From NCBI GenBank assembly GCA_902777325.1, contig CACYTH010000022.1:1-64000 (forward strand): DNA of 64,000 bases. The letters run 5' to 3'. The notes under the pieces are model-generated. The model did no database searches, was not told the DNA's origin, and saw only the letters and a list, made by a program, of their open reading frames with translations. Of this stretch, positions 1-7,924 are shown one piece after another; the stretch's first letter is position 1, and each line of letters starts with the position of its first letter. Both the position numbers and the translations under genes were made by a program. The DNA is from an uncultured Coriobacteriaceae bacterium (GTDB taxonomy: Bacteria; Actinomycetota; Coriobacteriia; Coriobacteriales; Atopobiaceae).

Positions 1-56
1 AAAAGGGGGATGCTCTGGGCAACCGCCCTGGGGATGAACGAGACGAGGCTAAACAT
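1..56 (-). CDS. ABC transporter permease, second subunit (5' fragment, cut by window edge)
   Basis: A minus-strand ATG at 56-54 opens a frame that runs off the window; the visible start reads MFSLVSFIPRAVAQSIPL. It overlaps the last codons of the preceding permease by 8 bases, the tight coupling expected for the two permeases of a BMP-type nucleoside ABC transporter (YufP/YufQ or NupP/NupQ arrangement). Only 18 residues are visible, so identity rests on operon position and the hydrophobic start. Confidence 0.6.
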   Translation of the reverse strand, partial: MFSLVSFIPRAVAQSIPL

Positions 57-1128
57 CGCTCTTGCCCCCCTTCTTCTGGAAGTTGACCTTGTAGGTGATA
101 AAGAACTCGCTGCCGATGATGAAGAACAGGATGATGCCGGTCAGGATGTCGCCAAAGCTGTGGTTGAGGCCGAAGGCCGTGGTGATCTCGCCGGCGCCGC
201 GTCCCATGAACTCGAGCAGGAAGCTGCTTGCCACCATGACGGCCGGGTTGAACTTGGCGAGCCATGCCACCATGACCGCGGTGAAGCCGCGTCCGCCTGC
301 GATGGTGGTGGTGATGGTGTGGTCGGTGCCGGCCACCAGGAGCAGGCCCGCCAGGCCGCAGATGGCGCCCGACAGCAGCAGGGTGCGGATAATGACACGC
401 TCGACCTTGATGCCCACGTAGCGGGCGGTGTTGGTGCTCTCGCCCACGACGCTGATCTCATAGCCATGCTTGCTGTAGTTGAGGTAGGCATGCATGGCAA
501 TGGTCACGAGGGCCACCACGATGATGTTGAGCAGGTACTTGTAGCTGCCGATCTGCGGGAGCCAGCCGATCTCCGTGCTCTGGTTGATGATGCCGATCTT
601 GCCCGAGCCCTTGGGAACCTCCCAGACTATGACGTAGTAGGCAATCAGCTGGGTGGCCACGTAGTTCATCATGAGGGTGAAGAGGGTCTCGTTGGTGTTC
701 CACTTGGCCTTGAAGATTGCCGGTACCAGTGCCCAGACGGCGCCAGCTGCAATGGCCGCCACAATCTCGAGCAGGATGACCAGCGCGTTGGGCAGGCGGC
801 TGCCAAACACCAGCATGACCGCCGCCGCGGCAAGGCCGCCGACGAGCACCTGGCCCTCACCGCCCAGGTTCCAGAACTTCATGCGGAACGCGGGCGTGAG
901 CGCGAGCGAGACGCAGAGCAGGATGGCCGTCTCCTGCAGCAGGATCCAGATCTTGCGCTGCGACCCGAAGGCGCCGTTGAGCATGGCGCCATAGACGCTG
1001 ATGGGGTTGAGGCCCGTCAGCATGGCCGTGATGATGCCGCACACGACCAGTGCCAGGGCAATGGCGCCCAGGCGAATGGCGAGCACCTGCTGCGGCAGGA
1101 GCTCCTTGCGCTTGGTGATGTGGATCAC
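49..1128 (-). CDS. ABC transporter permease, nucleoside/BMP type
   Basis: A 359-residue, strongly hydrophobic protein with about eight to ten membrane segments of the BPD_transp_2 family, which form the inner-membrane channel of purine-nucleoside importers. Typical segments are the NLGGEGQ motif near residue 90 and the GRGFTAVMVAWLAK stretch near 280. The start is GTG, overlapping the TGA of the upstream ATPase by four bases (GTGA), so translation is coupled. It lies in xpt-BMP-ATPase-permease-permease order, which supports guanosine/inosine-type import feeding purine salvage. Substrate is inferred from family and context. Confidence 0.9.
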   Translation of the reverse strand: MIHITKRKELLPQQVLAIRLGAIALALVVCGIITAMLTGLNPISVYGAMLNGAFGSQRKIWILLQETAILLCVSLALTPAFRMKFWNLGGEGQVLVGGLAAAAVMLVFGSRLPNALVILLEIVAAIAAGAVWALVPAIFKAKWNTNETLFTLMMNYVATQLIAYYVIVWEVPKGSGKIGIINQSTEIGWLPQIGSYKYLLNIIVVALVTIAMHAYLNYSKHGYEISVVGESTNTARYVGIKVERVIIRTLLLSGAICGLAGLLLVAGTDHTITTTIAGGRGFTAVMVAWLAKFNPAVMVASSFLLEFMGRGAGEITTAFGLNHSFGDILTGIILFFIIGSEFFITYKVNFQKKGGKSDV

Positions 1129-2660
1129 CGGGTCTCACCTCCTAGCTTGGTCATGAGCATGCCCACCTCGTTCTTGGAGGTGTAGCGTCCGTCGACGATG
1201 CCACTCACCTTGCCGCCGCAGAGCACCAGGATGCGGTCGCAGAGCTCAAGCAGGACGTCGAGGTCCTCGCCCACAAAGAGCACGGCGGTGCCGTTGGCCT
1301 TCTGCTTGTTGATGAGGTCGTAGATCATGTACGACGAGTTGACGTCGAGGCCACGCACGGCGTAGGCGGTGAGAAGCACGGTGGGGGAGGAGGAGATCTC
1401 GCGTCCCACCAGCACCTTCTGCACGTTGCCGCCGGACAGGCGACGGACGGGCGTCTCGATGCTGTTGGTGTTGACCTCGAGCTCCTCGACGACCTTCTCG
1501 GCAAGCTCCTTGGGTGCCTTGCGGTCGGTGAAGGGCGACGATCCGCTGCGGAACGAGCGCAGCATCATGTTGTCGGTGAGGTCCATGCTGGCCACGAGGC
1601 CCATGCCCAGACGGTCCTCGGGCACGAAGGAGAGGGCCACGCCCAGCTCGGCGATCTCGAGCGGGTCCTTGCCGATGAGCTGGTCGATGCTGCCGTCGTC
1701 CTTGACGTACTCGATACTGCCGATCTCGACGGGCTGCAGGCCGGCGATGGCCTCGAGCAGCTCCTTCTGGCCCGAGCCAGAGATGCCGGCAACGCCCAGG
1801 ATCTCGCCCGAGTACATGGAGAACGACACGTTGTCGAGCTTGAGGATGCCCTCGGCGTTGCGCACGGTGAGGCCGTGCACGCGCACGCGGCGCTTGGGGT
1901 TGACGGGCCGCGGGCGGTCGATGTTGAGCTCCACCTGATGGCCGACCATCATGGTGGTCATCTCCTCGGTGGTGCTCTCGGAGGTCTTCATCTCGCCCAC
2001 GTACTCGCCCTTGCGCAGGACCACCACGCGGTCGGAGATGTCCTTAACCTCGTTGAGCTTGTGGGTGATGATGATAATGGCCTTGCCGTCGTCGCGCATG
2101 TTGCGCAGCACCGCAAAGAGCTTGTCGGTCTCCTGCGGGGTGAGCACGGCGGTGGGCTCGTCGAGGATCAGGATCTCGGCGCCACGATAGAGCAGCTTGA
2201 CGATCTCGACGGTCTGCTTCTGCGAGACGGACATGTCGTAGACCTTCTGGTTGGGGTCGACGTCGAAGCCGTAGGCGTCGCAGATCTGGCGGATCCTCTC
2301 GGAGGCGGCCTGGAGGTCGAGGGGGCCCTTCTCCTTGAGGCCCAGCACGATGTTCTCGGCGGCGGTGAACACGTTGACCAGCTTGAAGTGCTGGTGGATC
2401 ATGCCGATGCCGTGGTCGAACGCCACCTTGGGCGAGCTGATGACCACGGGCTTGCCGTCGATCTCGATGCTGCCGCTGTCGGGGAAGTAGATGCCTGACA
2501 GCATGTTCATGAGCGTGGTCTTGCCGCTGCCGTTCTCGCCGAGCAGGGCGAGAATCTCTCCACGGTAGATGTCGAGGTTGACGTGGCTGTTTGCCACGAC
2601 CTTGCCGGCAAAGGCCTTGGTGATGTCGCGCATGCGCACGACGGGCTGCTTGTCTGCCAT
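1125..2660 (-). CDS. ABC transporter ATP-binding protein, nucleoside/BMP type (two ATPase domains)
   Basis: A 511-residue tandem ATPase. The first domain has a complete Walker A (GENGSGKTT, near residue 41) and Walker B (LILDEPTAVLT), but a divergent signature (VSQKQ in place of LSGGQ-type). The second domain has a degenerate Walker A (GISGSGQKE) and a Walker B region reading LLTAYAVRGLDV, while its signature RLSGGNVQKV is good. Such asymmetry between halves is normal for sugar/nucleoside importers of this class. The start ATG has an AAAGGGGA ribosome site. A terminator-like hairpin lies between it and the lipoprotein gene, so ATPase and permeases may be transcribed at lower level than the binding protein. 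Confidence 0.92.
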   Translation of the reverse strand: MADKQPVVRMRDITKAFAGKVVANSHVNLDIYRGEILALLGENGSGKTTLMNMLSGIYFPDSGSIEIDGKPVVISSPKVAFDHGIGMIHQHFKLVNVFTAAENIVLGLKEKGPLDLQAASERIRQICDAYGFDVDPNQKVYDMSVSQKQTVEIVKLLYRGAEILILDEPTAVLTPQETDKLFAVLRNMRDDGKAIIIITHKLNEVKDISDRVVVLRKGEYVGEMKTSESTTEEMTTMMVGHQVELNIDRPRPVNPKRRVRVHGLTVRNAEGILKLDNVSFSMYSGEILGVAGISGSGQKELLEAIAGLQPVEIGSIEYVKDDGSIDQLIGKDPLEIAELGVALSFVPEDRLGMGLVASMDLTDNMMLRSFRSGSSPFTDRKAPKELAEKVVEELEVNTNSIETPVRRLSGGNVQKVLVGREISSSPTVLLTAYAVRGLDVNSSYMIYDLINKQKANGTAVLFVGEDLDVLLELCDRILVLCGGKVSGIVDGRYTSKNEVGMLMTKLGGETR

Positions 2661-2760
2661 GGTCCCCTTTCCTGTGAAGTCGAATCCGATTGGGGCAACG
2701 AAAGGGATGCTCTTTTAGCGTTGTCGCGAGCGTGCCTTCCGGTGCCTCGACCGGGGCTGA

Positions 2761-2799
2761 AGAAAAAGAGGACGGTCCCCGTTGCCGGGAACCGTCCTC
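2761..2799 (-). terminator. Intra-operon rho-independent terminator/attenuator
   Basis: On the minus strand a hairpin with arms GAGGACGGT/ACCGTCCTC extended by C-G pairs is followed by TTTTTCTTC. It lies just after the BMP lipoprotein stop and before the ATPase gene. This is a common way to make the binding protein in excess over the membrane complex. Confidence 0.75.
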
Positions 2800-2815
2800 G
2801 TGCTGCCAGAACGGC

Positions 2816-4054
2816 TTAGAACTTGGTGTCGAGCAGGTTGATGCCGTCGATCTGCAGGTCGAAGTACGGAGCGGAGCGGAACTTGGACTCCTGGAAGGCG
2901 CCGTCCTCGATGACCTCGGTGTCGGGGGTGTAGTCGGGGTCGGTGTCAACGTCGGCCTCGTAGCTGTCGAGGGCCTTGCCGTCAACGGTGAAGGTGGCGG
3001 TGTCGAAGACCTTGATGGAACCGTCCTCGAGGCCAGCCATGACCTCGTCGATCTTCTCCTGGGTGCCAGCGGCGGCAGCGGCCTCGTTGACCTCGGTCAG
3101 CTGTACGGATCCGGTGGCCAGGGTGCCGGTCCAGTCGGCGTCGATGGCCTCGCCAGCGGCGACGGCGTTGACGGCGTACTCATAGTACGGAGCCCAGTTG
3201 ATGCGGCTGGAGACGATGAAGGTGTTGGGGCATGCGTCGACGGTGGAGCCGTTGTAGGAGACGTCGGGGATGCCGGCGGTCTCGCAGGCGGTGGGGGCGC
3301 CCATGGAGTCGGCGTGCTGGGAGATGAGGTCAGCGCCGCCCTCGATGAGCTTGTTGGCGCCCTCCTTCTCGGCGGTCTCGTCGTACCAGGAGCCGGTGAA
3401 GGTGACGTCCATGGTCACGTCAGGCACGATGGACTTGGCGCCCAGGAAGAACGAGGTGTAGCCGGAGACGACCTCGGCGTAGGTGTAGGCGCCGACGTAG
3501 CCCATCTTGGGGGCGTCGCCCTTGAGCTTGCCGGCGTCCTTGAGCTCCTGCAGCTTGAGGCCGGCGGCGACACCGGCGAGGAAGCGGCCCTCGTAGATGG
3601 AGGCGAAGGCGTTGTGATAGTTGTCGAGACCCTCGGTGTGGGCCTTGGTGCCGGTGGCATGGCAGAACTGGACCTCGGGGAACTCCTTGGCGGCCTGGAT
3701 CATGTAGTCCTCGTGACCGAAGGAGTCGGCGAAGATGACGGCGCAGCCGGCGTCGGCGAGCTCGGCGGCGGCGTCATAGCACTCCTGGCCCTCGGGGATG
3801 TTGGTCTTGATCATGTAGCTGTCCTCGGCGATGCCAAGGTTGCCCATGGCCTCCTTGAAGCCATTGATGAAGTTGAGGTCGTAGGTGGAGTTCTCGTCGT
3901 GCAGGCAGATCAGGCCGACCTTCATGGCAGCTGCGTCGCCGCCGGCAGCAGCGCCGTCGCTGCCTCCACCGCATGCGGCGAGTGCCATGGTGGCTGCTCC
4001 GCCAAGGCCCATGGCCATAAACTGACGACGATTGACGTTCATGTGCTTGATCAT
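2816..4054 (-). CDS. BMP family substrate-binding lipoprotein (purine nucleoside)
   Basis: About 412 residues from the ATG at 4054, chosen because AAAGGGAG sits five bases upstream; an earlier in-frame start would add 13 residues with no ribosome site. The N-terminus has a twin-arginine-like NRRQFMA followed by a hydrophobic stretch and the lipobox LAACGGG, so the protein is a lipid-anchored surface receptor, possibly Tat-exported. The mature part is of the Bmp/PnrA family, with the typical GFKEAMG and FPEVQFCHATG segments, which binds purine nucleosides. It sits 48 bases downstream of xpt and feeds the ATPase and permeases encoded next. Exact ligand is inferred. Confidence 0.92.
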   Translation of the reverse strand: MIKHMNVNRRQFMAMGLGGAATMALAACGGGSDGAAAGGDAAAMKVGLICLHDENSTYDLNFINGFKEAMGNLGIAEDSYMIKTNIPEGQECYDAAAELADAGCAVIFADSFGHEDYMIQAAKEFPEVQFCHATGTKAHTEGLDNYHNAFASIYEGRFLAGVAAGLKLQELKDAGKLKGDAPKMGYVGAYTYAEVVSGYTSFFLGAKSIVPDVTMDVTFTGSWYDETAEKEGANKLIEGGADLISQHADSMGAPTACETAGIPDVSYNGSTVDACPNTFIVSSRINWAPYYEYAVNAVAAGEAIDADWTGTLATGSVQLTEVNEAAAAAGTQEKIDEVMAGLEDGSIKVFDTATFTVDGKALDSYEADVDTDPDYTPDTEVIEDGAFQESKFRSAPYFDLQIDGINLLDTKF

Positions 4055-4102
4055 GTTCTCCCTTTCGTTTGGAACAATTGCAAACTTAAGCACTTGTATG
4101 CA

Positions 4103-4675
4103 CTACGAACGGAAGACGATGCCGTCCTCCGACATAGACTCGATTGCGGCGAGCGACTCGAGTCGCACGCCCTGGGCGCGCAGCGCGTCACCGGCGCCTG
4201 TGAAGCACTTCTCGATGGCGATGGCAACGCCAGCCACCGTGGAACCAGCCTGATCGCACAGGTCGATGAGCCCGCGCAGGGCCGCACCGTTTGCCAGGAA
4301 GTCGTCGATGATGAGAACGACGTCGTCTGCGACGAGGTAGTCGGTGCTCACGACCACGTTGTAGTCCTCGTTGTGGGTGAAGGAGTGCACGACGGTGGAG
4401 TAGGTGCCGCCGTCGACGTTGCTGGTCTTGTGCTTTTTGGCAAAGAGAACGGGCACGCCCATGGCCATGCCCGCTGCAGCCGCTATTGCGATTCCACTTG
4501 CCTCGATAGTCAGAATCTTGGTGATGCCCTGGCCCTCAAAGAGGCGGACGATCTCGTCGCCCATCTGCGTGAGCAGCCGTGAGTCTATGTTCTGGTTGAG
4601 AAAGCTGCCGACCTTGAGAATGTCGCCAGGAAGGACCGTACCCTCGTTGAGAATCTTCTCTTCCAGCTGTTTCAT
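4103..4675 (-). CDS. xpt: Xanthine phosphoribosyltransferase
   Basis: A 190-residue type I phosphoribosyltransferase that converts xanthine (and weakly guanine) with PRPP to XMP in the cytoplasm. The N-terminal MKQLEEKILNEG and the PRPP-binding loop LIIDDFLANGAAL near residue 128 are diagnostic of Xpt, and length equals the family norm. It is the first gene of a purine operon that continues into a BMP-type nucleoside importer, so uptake and base salvage are expressed together. In many Gram-positives xpt is controlled by a purine riboswitch; I do not see the conserved riboswitch core in the 255 bases upstream. Confidence 0.95.
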   Translation of the reverse strand: MKQLEEKILNEGTVLPGDILKVGSFLNQNIDSRLLTQMGDEIVRLFEGQGITKILTIEASGIAIAAAAGMAMGVPVLFAKKHKTSNVDGGTYSTVVHSFTHNEDYNVVVSTDYLVADDVVLIIDDFLANGAALRGLIDLCDQAGSTVAGVAIAIEKCFTGAGDALRAQGVRLESLAAIESMSEDGIVFRS

Positions 4676-4777
4676 AGACCGCTCTCCCCAGATAGCCTAG
4701 TCACCTACAGAGGCTGGATGTGCGCAACGACAGGATATATGTTACGTCAGACTGATGAACACGTTGTAGACGATTTC

Positions 4778-4795
4778 TATCTATTTACCTAGATA
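4778..4795. promoter_or_regulatory. Palindromic candidate operator upstream of xpt
   Basis: TATCTA-TTTACC-TAGATA is a perfect 6-6-6 inverted repeat in an AT-rich patch about 100 bases upstream of xpt and 135 upstream of the MIF-like gene. It could bind a dimeric repressor for either divergent gene. No regulator is assigned. The rest of the 4676-4930 interval shows no other gene or RNA. Confidence 0.35.
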
Positions 4796-4930
4796 ATCTG
4801 GAACTACATCCGATTTCCTCTTGATTTTTGCCAGAAATAGGGGATGCACTCGCCAAAATGTGACACTCCGTTACGTTCGTGCGAGGACTTACAATGGTGT
4901 CGAAGCTGACCCTCGTTGATAGGAGCCATC

Positions 4931-5278
4931 ATGCCCTTTGTTGACGCACGCATTGCCCCAACGCTCACCGACGCCCAGAAGGAGGCCATCAAGGCCGAGC
5001 TCGGCCAGGCCGTCTCGGTCTTTGGCAAGGGCGAGAGCTTTCTGATGGTGGGCATCCTTGACGGCTACGACCTGTGGCTGGGTGGCCGCAAGCTCGACGA
5101 GGGCGCCTACGTCTCCTTCTCCATGATCGGCGACACGCCTGACGGGGCATGCGGCGACTTTACTGCCAAGGTCTGTGACATCCTCGAGCGCAATGCCGGT
5201 GTGCCGGGAGACAGCGTGTACGTGACCTTCCATCCGATGGCGCGCACCCGCTGGGGCTGGAACGGCTCGACCTTCTAG
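4931..5278 (+). CDS. MIF-like tautomerase
   Basis: A 115-residue member of the macrophage migration inhibitory factor/tautomerase superfamily. The ATG at 4931 was chosen because AGGAG precedes it and it places proline directly after methionine; Pro-1 is the catalytic base once Met is removed. A TTG five codons earlier would hide this proline. The C-terminal WGWNGSTF closely matches the GWNNSTF end of animal MIF, and length equals MIF. The CxxC redox motif of vertebrate MIF is absent. Likely activity is keto-enol tautomerisation of phenylpyruvate-like compounds; physiological substrate is unknown. It is a monocistronic gene convergent with udk. Confidence 0.88.
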   Translation: MPFVDARIAPTLTDAQKEAIKAELGQAVSVFGKGESFLMVGILDGYDLWLGGRKLDEGAYVSFSMIGDTPDGACGDFTAKVCDILERNAGVPGDSVYVTFHPMARTRWGWNGSTF

Positions 5279-5304
5279 GAGGCCGTGCGCCATCTCGTGC
5301 GCGT

Positions 5305-5928
5305 CTACGCCTTTGACCTCGCATGGATGAGCCCGACGAGCATGTCGAGCGCCATGTCGGGGTTGCCGGCGCCACCCGAGGGCACGATGATGTCCGCGTA
5401 GCGCTTGGAGGGCTCGACAAAGGCCTCGTGCATGGGCTTGACGGTGGCCAGGTACTGGCTGGCTACGCTCTCCAGGCTACGGCCGCGCTCGCGCCCGTCG
5501 CGCAGGGCGCGCCTGAGGATGCGCACGTCGGCCTCCGCGTCGACAAAGATCTTGATATCCATCTGCTCGCGCAGGGCGGCATCGGCCAGGATGAGGATGC
5601 CCTCCACCACCACGACGGGAGCCGGATCGACCGTGACGGTCTTGTCCGAGCGGTCGTAGCTGGGGTAGTCGTACACCGGGACCTCGACGCTCTCGCCGCG
5701 CCTGAGCGCCGCGAGATGCTTGACCAGCAGCTCCGTCTCGTAGATGTCAGGGTGGTCGTAGTTGAGCTTGGTGCGCTCCTCGAAGGACAGCTCGTGGTAG
5801 GCGCGATAGTAGCTGTCGTGCTCGATGACGGTGACGACATCCCCGAGGCGGCTTGCCAGCTGCCGCGTGAGGGTGGTCTTGCCGCTTGCCGTGCCGCCTG
5901 CGATGCCTACGACCAAGATGTCAGCCAT
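5305..5928 (-). CDS. udk: Uridine kinase
   Basis: A 207-residue P-loop kinase phosphorylating uridine and cytidine to the monophosphates. The Walker A GIAGGTASGKTT lies at residues 8-19, followed by the EHDSYYR substrate segment and the typical NYDHPDIYET. Length equals bacterial Udk. Start ATG has an AGGAGACGAGC ribosome site. Together with xpt and the nucleoside importer just upstream it supports a salvage-oriented nucleotide metabolism. It follows pfkA on the same strand but is separated by a strong terminator. Confidence 0.95.
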   Translation of the reverse strand: MADILVVGIAGGTASGKTTLTRQLASRLGDVVTVIEHDSYYRAYHELSFEERTKLNYDHPDIYETELLVKHLAALRRGESVEVPVYDYPSYDRSDKTVTVDPAPVVVVEGILILADAALREQMDIKIFVDAEADVRILRRALRDGRERGRSLESVASQYLATVKPMHEAFVEPSKRYADIIVPSGGAGNPDMALDMLVGLIHARSKA

Positions 5929-5962
5929 GCTCGTCTCCTGCTGTTATTGACGTCCGCGCCAG

Positions 5963-5992
5963 AAAAGGGGCACACCCAAAAGGATGTGCCCC
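5963..5992 (-). terminator. Rho-independent terminator of pfkA
   Basis: On the minus strand GGGGCACATCC - TTTT - GGGTGTGCCCC is followed by TTTTC. The 11-bp stem with one mismatch lies 35 bases past the pfkA stop. Confidence 0.88.
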
Positions 5993-6027
5993 CATTGTCG
6001 CACGTGTCACGCCTTTGATGCGTGGGG

Positions 6028-7164
6028 TTACTTCTTGGACTTCTCCTTCTTGGGCACGAGAATCGGGTTGACGGCGCCCTCGACGCCCTCGTCGCCAAAG
6101 GAGATGCCCATGAGCTTGGCCTGCTGGACCAGCTGGTGGTCGGGGGAGACGGTCTTCAGGCGGCCGGCGACGATGTCGAGCGGCACGCGCACGATCTGGC
6201 GGTCCTTGTCGGCAACCATGAAGCCGTACTCGCCGGCGAGGATGCCGCGAGCGGCCTCGACGCCCACCTGAGTGGCGAAGACGCGGTCGTAGGCGCAGGG
6301 AGCGCCACCGCGCTGGGTGTGGCCGGGCACGGCTACGCGCACCTCGTAGTCGGTGCGGTTGATGATATCGGCGGCGATGTCGTAGGCCACGGAGGGGGAG
6401 GTGCGCTCGGCGATGCGCTGCTTGTAGTGCTTCTTCTTGAGGCTGGCCTCCTCGACGGAGATGGCGCCCTCGGCCGCGGCGATGATGGTGAAGCGGCTGC
6501 CGCGCTTGTTGCGCTCGTCGATGACCTTGATCACATTGTTGATGTCATAGGGGATCTCGGGGAGCAGGATGACGTCGGCACCACCGGCGACACCGGCGTA
6601 CAGGGGGATCCAGCCCACCTTGTGGCCCATGATCTCGATGACAAAGACGCGCCCGTGTGAGCTGGCGGTGGTGTGGATATCGTCGATGCACTTGGTGGCA
6701 ATCTCGATGGCGCTGTGGAAGCCGAAGGTCATGTCGGTGCCCCAGGTGTCGTTGTCGATGGTCTTGGGCAGGGCGATGACGTTCAGGCCCTCCTCGTGCA
6801 GGCGGTTGGCCGTCTTGGTCGAGCCGTTGCCGCCGCCCATGACCAGGCAGTCGAGCTTGAGCTTGCGGTAGTTCTTCTTCATGGCCTCGACCTTGTTGAT
6901 GCCCTCGGGGGTGGGCTCGTCGAGCAGCTTGAAGGGGGTGCGGCTGGTGCCGAGTATGGTTCCGCCACGGGTCAGAATGCCAGAGAAGTCCTTCTCGGTG
7001 AGCTGGCGGTAGTTGCCATAGATCATGCCCTGGTAGCCGTTCTCGAAGCCGTAGAACTCCACGGGCTCCTTGCTGCTGTTGACAAGGGCCTTGACGACGC
7101 CGCGCATGGCCGCATTGAGTGCCTGGCAGTCGCCGCCGCTGGTGAGCATTCCGATTCTGAGCAT
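6028..7164 (-). CDS. pfkA: 6-phosphofructokinase, mixed ATP/PPi-clade type
   Basis: A 378-residue phosphofructokinase converting fructose 6-phosphate to the 1,6-bisphosphate. The ATG at 7164 follows GAGAGGGGATCTC and gives the canonical start MLRIGMLTSGGDCQALN; a longer upstream frame is non-coding. Nucleotide-site motifs are GGGNGS and PKTIDND. In E. coli numbering that is Gly-104 (as in ATP enzymes) with Lys-124 (as in PPi enzymes) and Asn at 103. This combination marks the group that includes ATP-using actinobacterial enzymes and many clostridial ones. The protein is about 60 residues longer than E. coli PfkA. The phosphoryl donor cannot be decided from sequence alone, though Gly-104 favours ATP. 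Confidence 0.93.
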   Translation of the reverse strand: MLRIGMLTSGGDCQALNAAMRGVVKALVNSSKEPVEFYGFENGYQGMIYGNYRQLTEKDFSGILTRGGTILGTSRTPFKLLDEPTPEGINKVEAMKKNYRKLKLDCLVMGGGNGSTKTANRLHEEGLNVIALPKTIDNDTWGTDMTFGFHSAIEIATKCIDDIHTTASSHGRVFVIEIMGHKVGWIPLYAGVAGGADVILLPEIPYDINNVIKVIDERNKRGSRFTIIAAAEGAISVEEASLKKKHYKQRIAERTSPSVAYDIAADIINRTDYEVRVAVPGHTQRGGAPCAYDRVFATQVGVEAARGILAGEYGFMVADKDRQIVRVPLDIVAGRLKTVSPDHQLVQQAKLMGISFGDEGVEGAVNPILVPKKEKSKK

Positions 7165-7191
7165 GAGATCCCCTCTCGTGTCGGGCGCATA

Positions 7192-7220
7192 GTGATACTT
7201 CAGTTTGCCACACCTTGCAA
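7192..7220 (-). promoter_or_regulatory. Candidate sigma-70 promoter of pfkA
   Basis: On the minus strand TTGCAA and TATCAC are separated by 17 bases, each matching consensus at four of six positions, about 28 bases upstream of the pfkA start codon. Identified by eye only. Confidence 0.4.
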
Positions 7221-7366
7221 GTAGATGATTGTTACCATCCGCATACGGTTTCGAGCGGCAGTGCAGCCGCCGAGCCGTCCGGCGTTTGGTATGGTTGCCA
7301 CAGGGTGCTGGCGGCATGTGGGCCTGTGGCCGGCTGTGTGGGATGCCGATTGCGGGGGGCGAGCGT

Positions 7367-7801
7367 ATGGCAAGTGATCTGGTGAGGTTCTCGGTTGCGA
7401 TCCCCGAGGGGCTTCTCGAGGCCTTTGACGAGCGCGCCGCGCGACGGGGGACCCACGTCAACCGGTCGGAGGCCATTCGCGACCTCATTCGCGAGCAGCT
7501 CGTGGAGGAGGACTTCGACGATCCCGAGACCGAGGTCGTGGGGTCGATTACGATGGTCTTCGACCATCACGCGACCGGGCTCTCCGGCGCGCTCGACGAG
7601 ATTCAGCACGACCACATGGATGTGATCGTCTCCACGATGCACGTGCACCTCGACCACTTCAACTGCCTTGAGGTCCTTGCCGTGCGTGGTACGAGCGCGC
7701 GCATCGGCGCGCTGGCCGACCAGCTGCTGGGAACCAAGGGCGTGAGCTACGGGCGCCTTGCGGCGGTGGCGTCGAAGACGGCGATCGAGGCAAGCCACTA
7801 G
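7367..7801 (+). CDS. nikR: Nickel-responsive regulator NikR
   Basis: A 144-residue ribbon-helix-helix/ACT repressor. The N-terminal strand LVRFSVAIPEGLLEAFD and the RSEAIRDLI helix form the DNA-binding dimer. The C-terminal domain carries His81, His92, His94 and Cys100, an exact +5 offset from the E. coli high-affinity nickel ligands H76/H87/H89/C95. The ATG at 7367 follows a GGGGGGCGAG ribosome site. With nickel bound it should repress nickel uptake; the likely target in this window is the cbiMQO operon 9 kb away, and possibly the hypB-hypA operon. Divergent from pfkA. Confidence 0.95.
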   Translation: MASDLVRFSVAIPEGLLEAFDERAARRGTHVNRSEAIRDLIREQLVEEDFDDPETEVVGSITMVFDHHATGLSGALDEIQHDHMDVIVSTMHVHLDHFNCLEVLAVRGTSARIGALADQLLGTKGVSYGRLAAVASKTAIEASH

Positions 7802-7924
7802 CGCGTCGCCTGCTTCGCGCTCGCGCACTGTCAGCTGAGACATGCTGCGTACGTATCGTGAGCCGTGTGCCGGGCTGGTATCATAGAGGCGTGACACAAG
7901 CCCCTCTTGCCTAAGGAGCCACCC

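Noticed and set aside
4676-4930. Purine riboswitch in front of xpt
   Set aside because: The conserved loop and junction sequences of the family are not visible on the minus strand.
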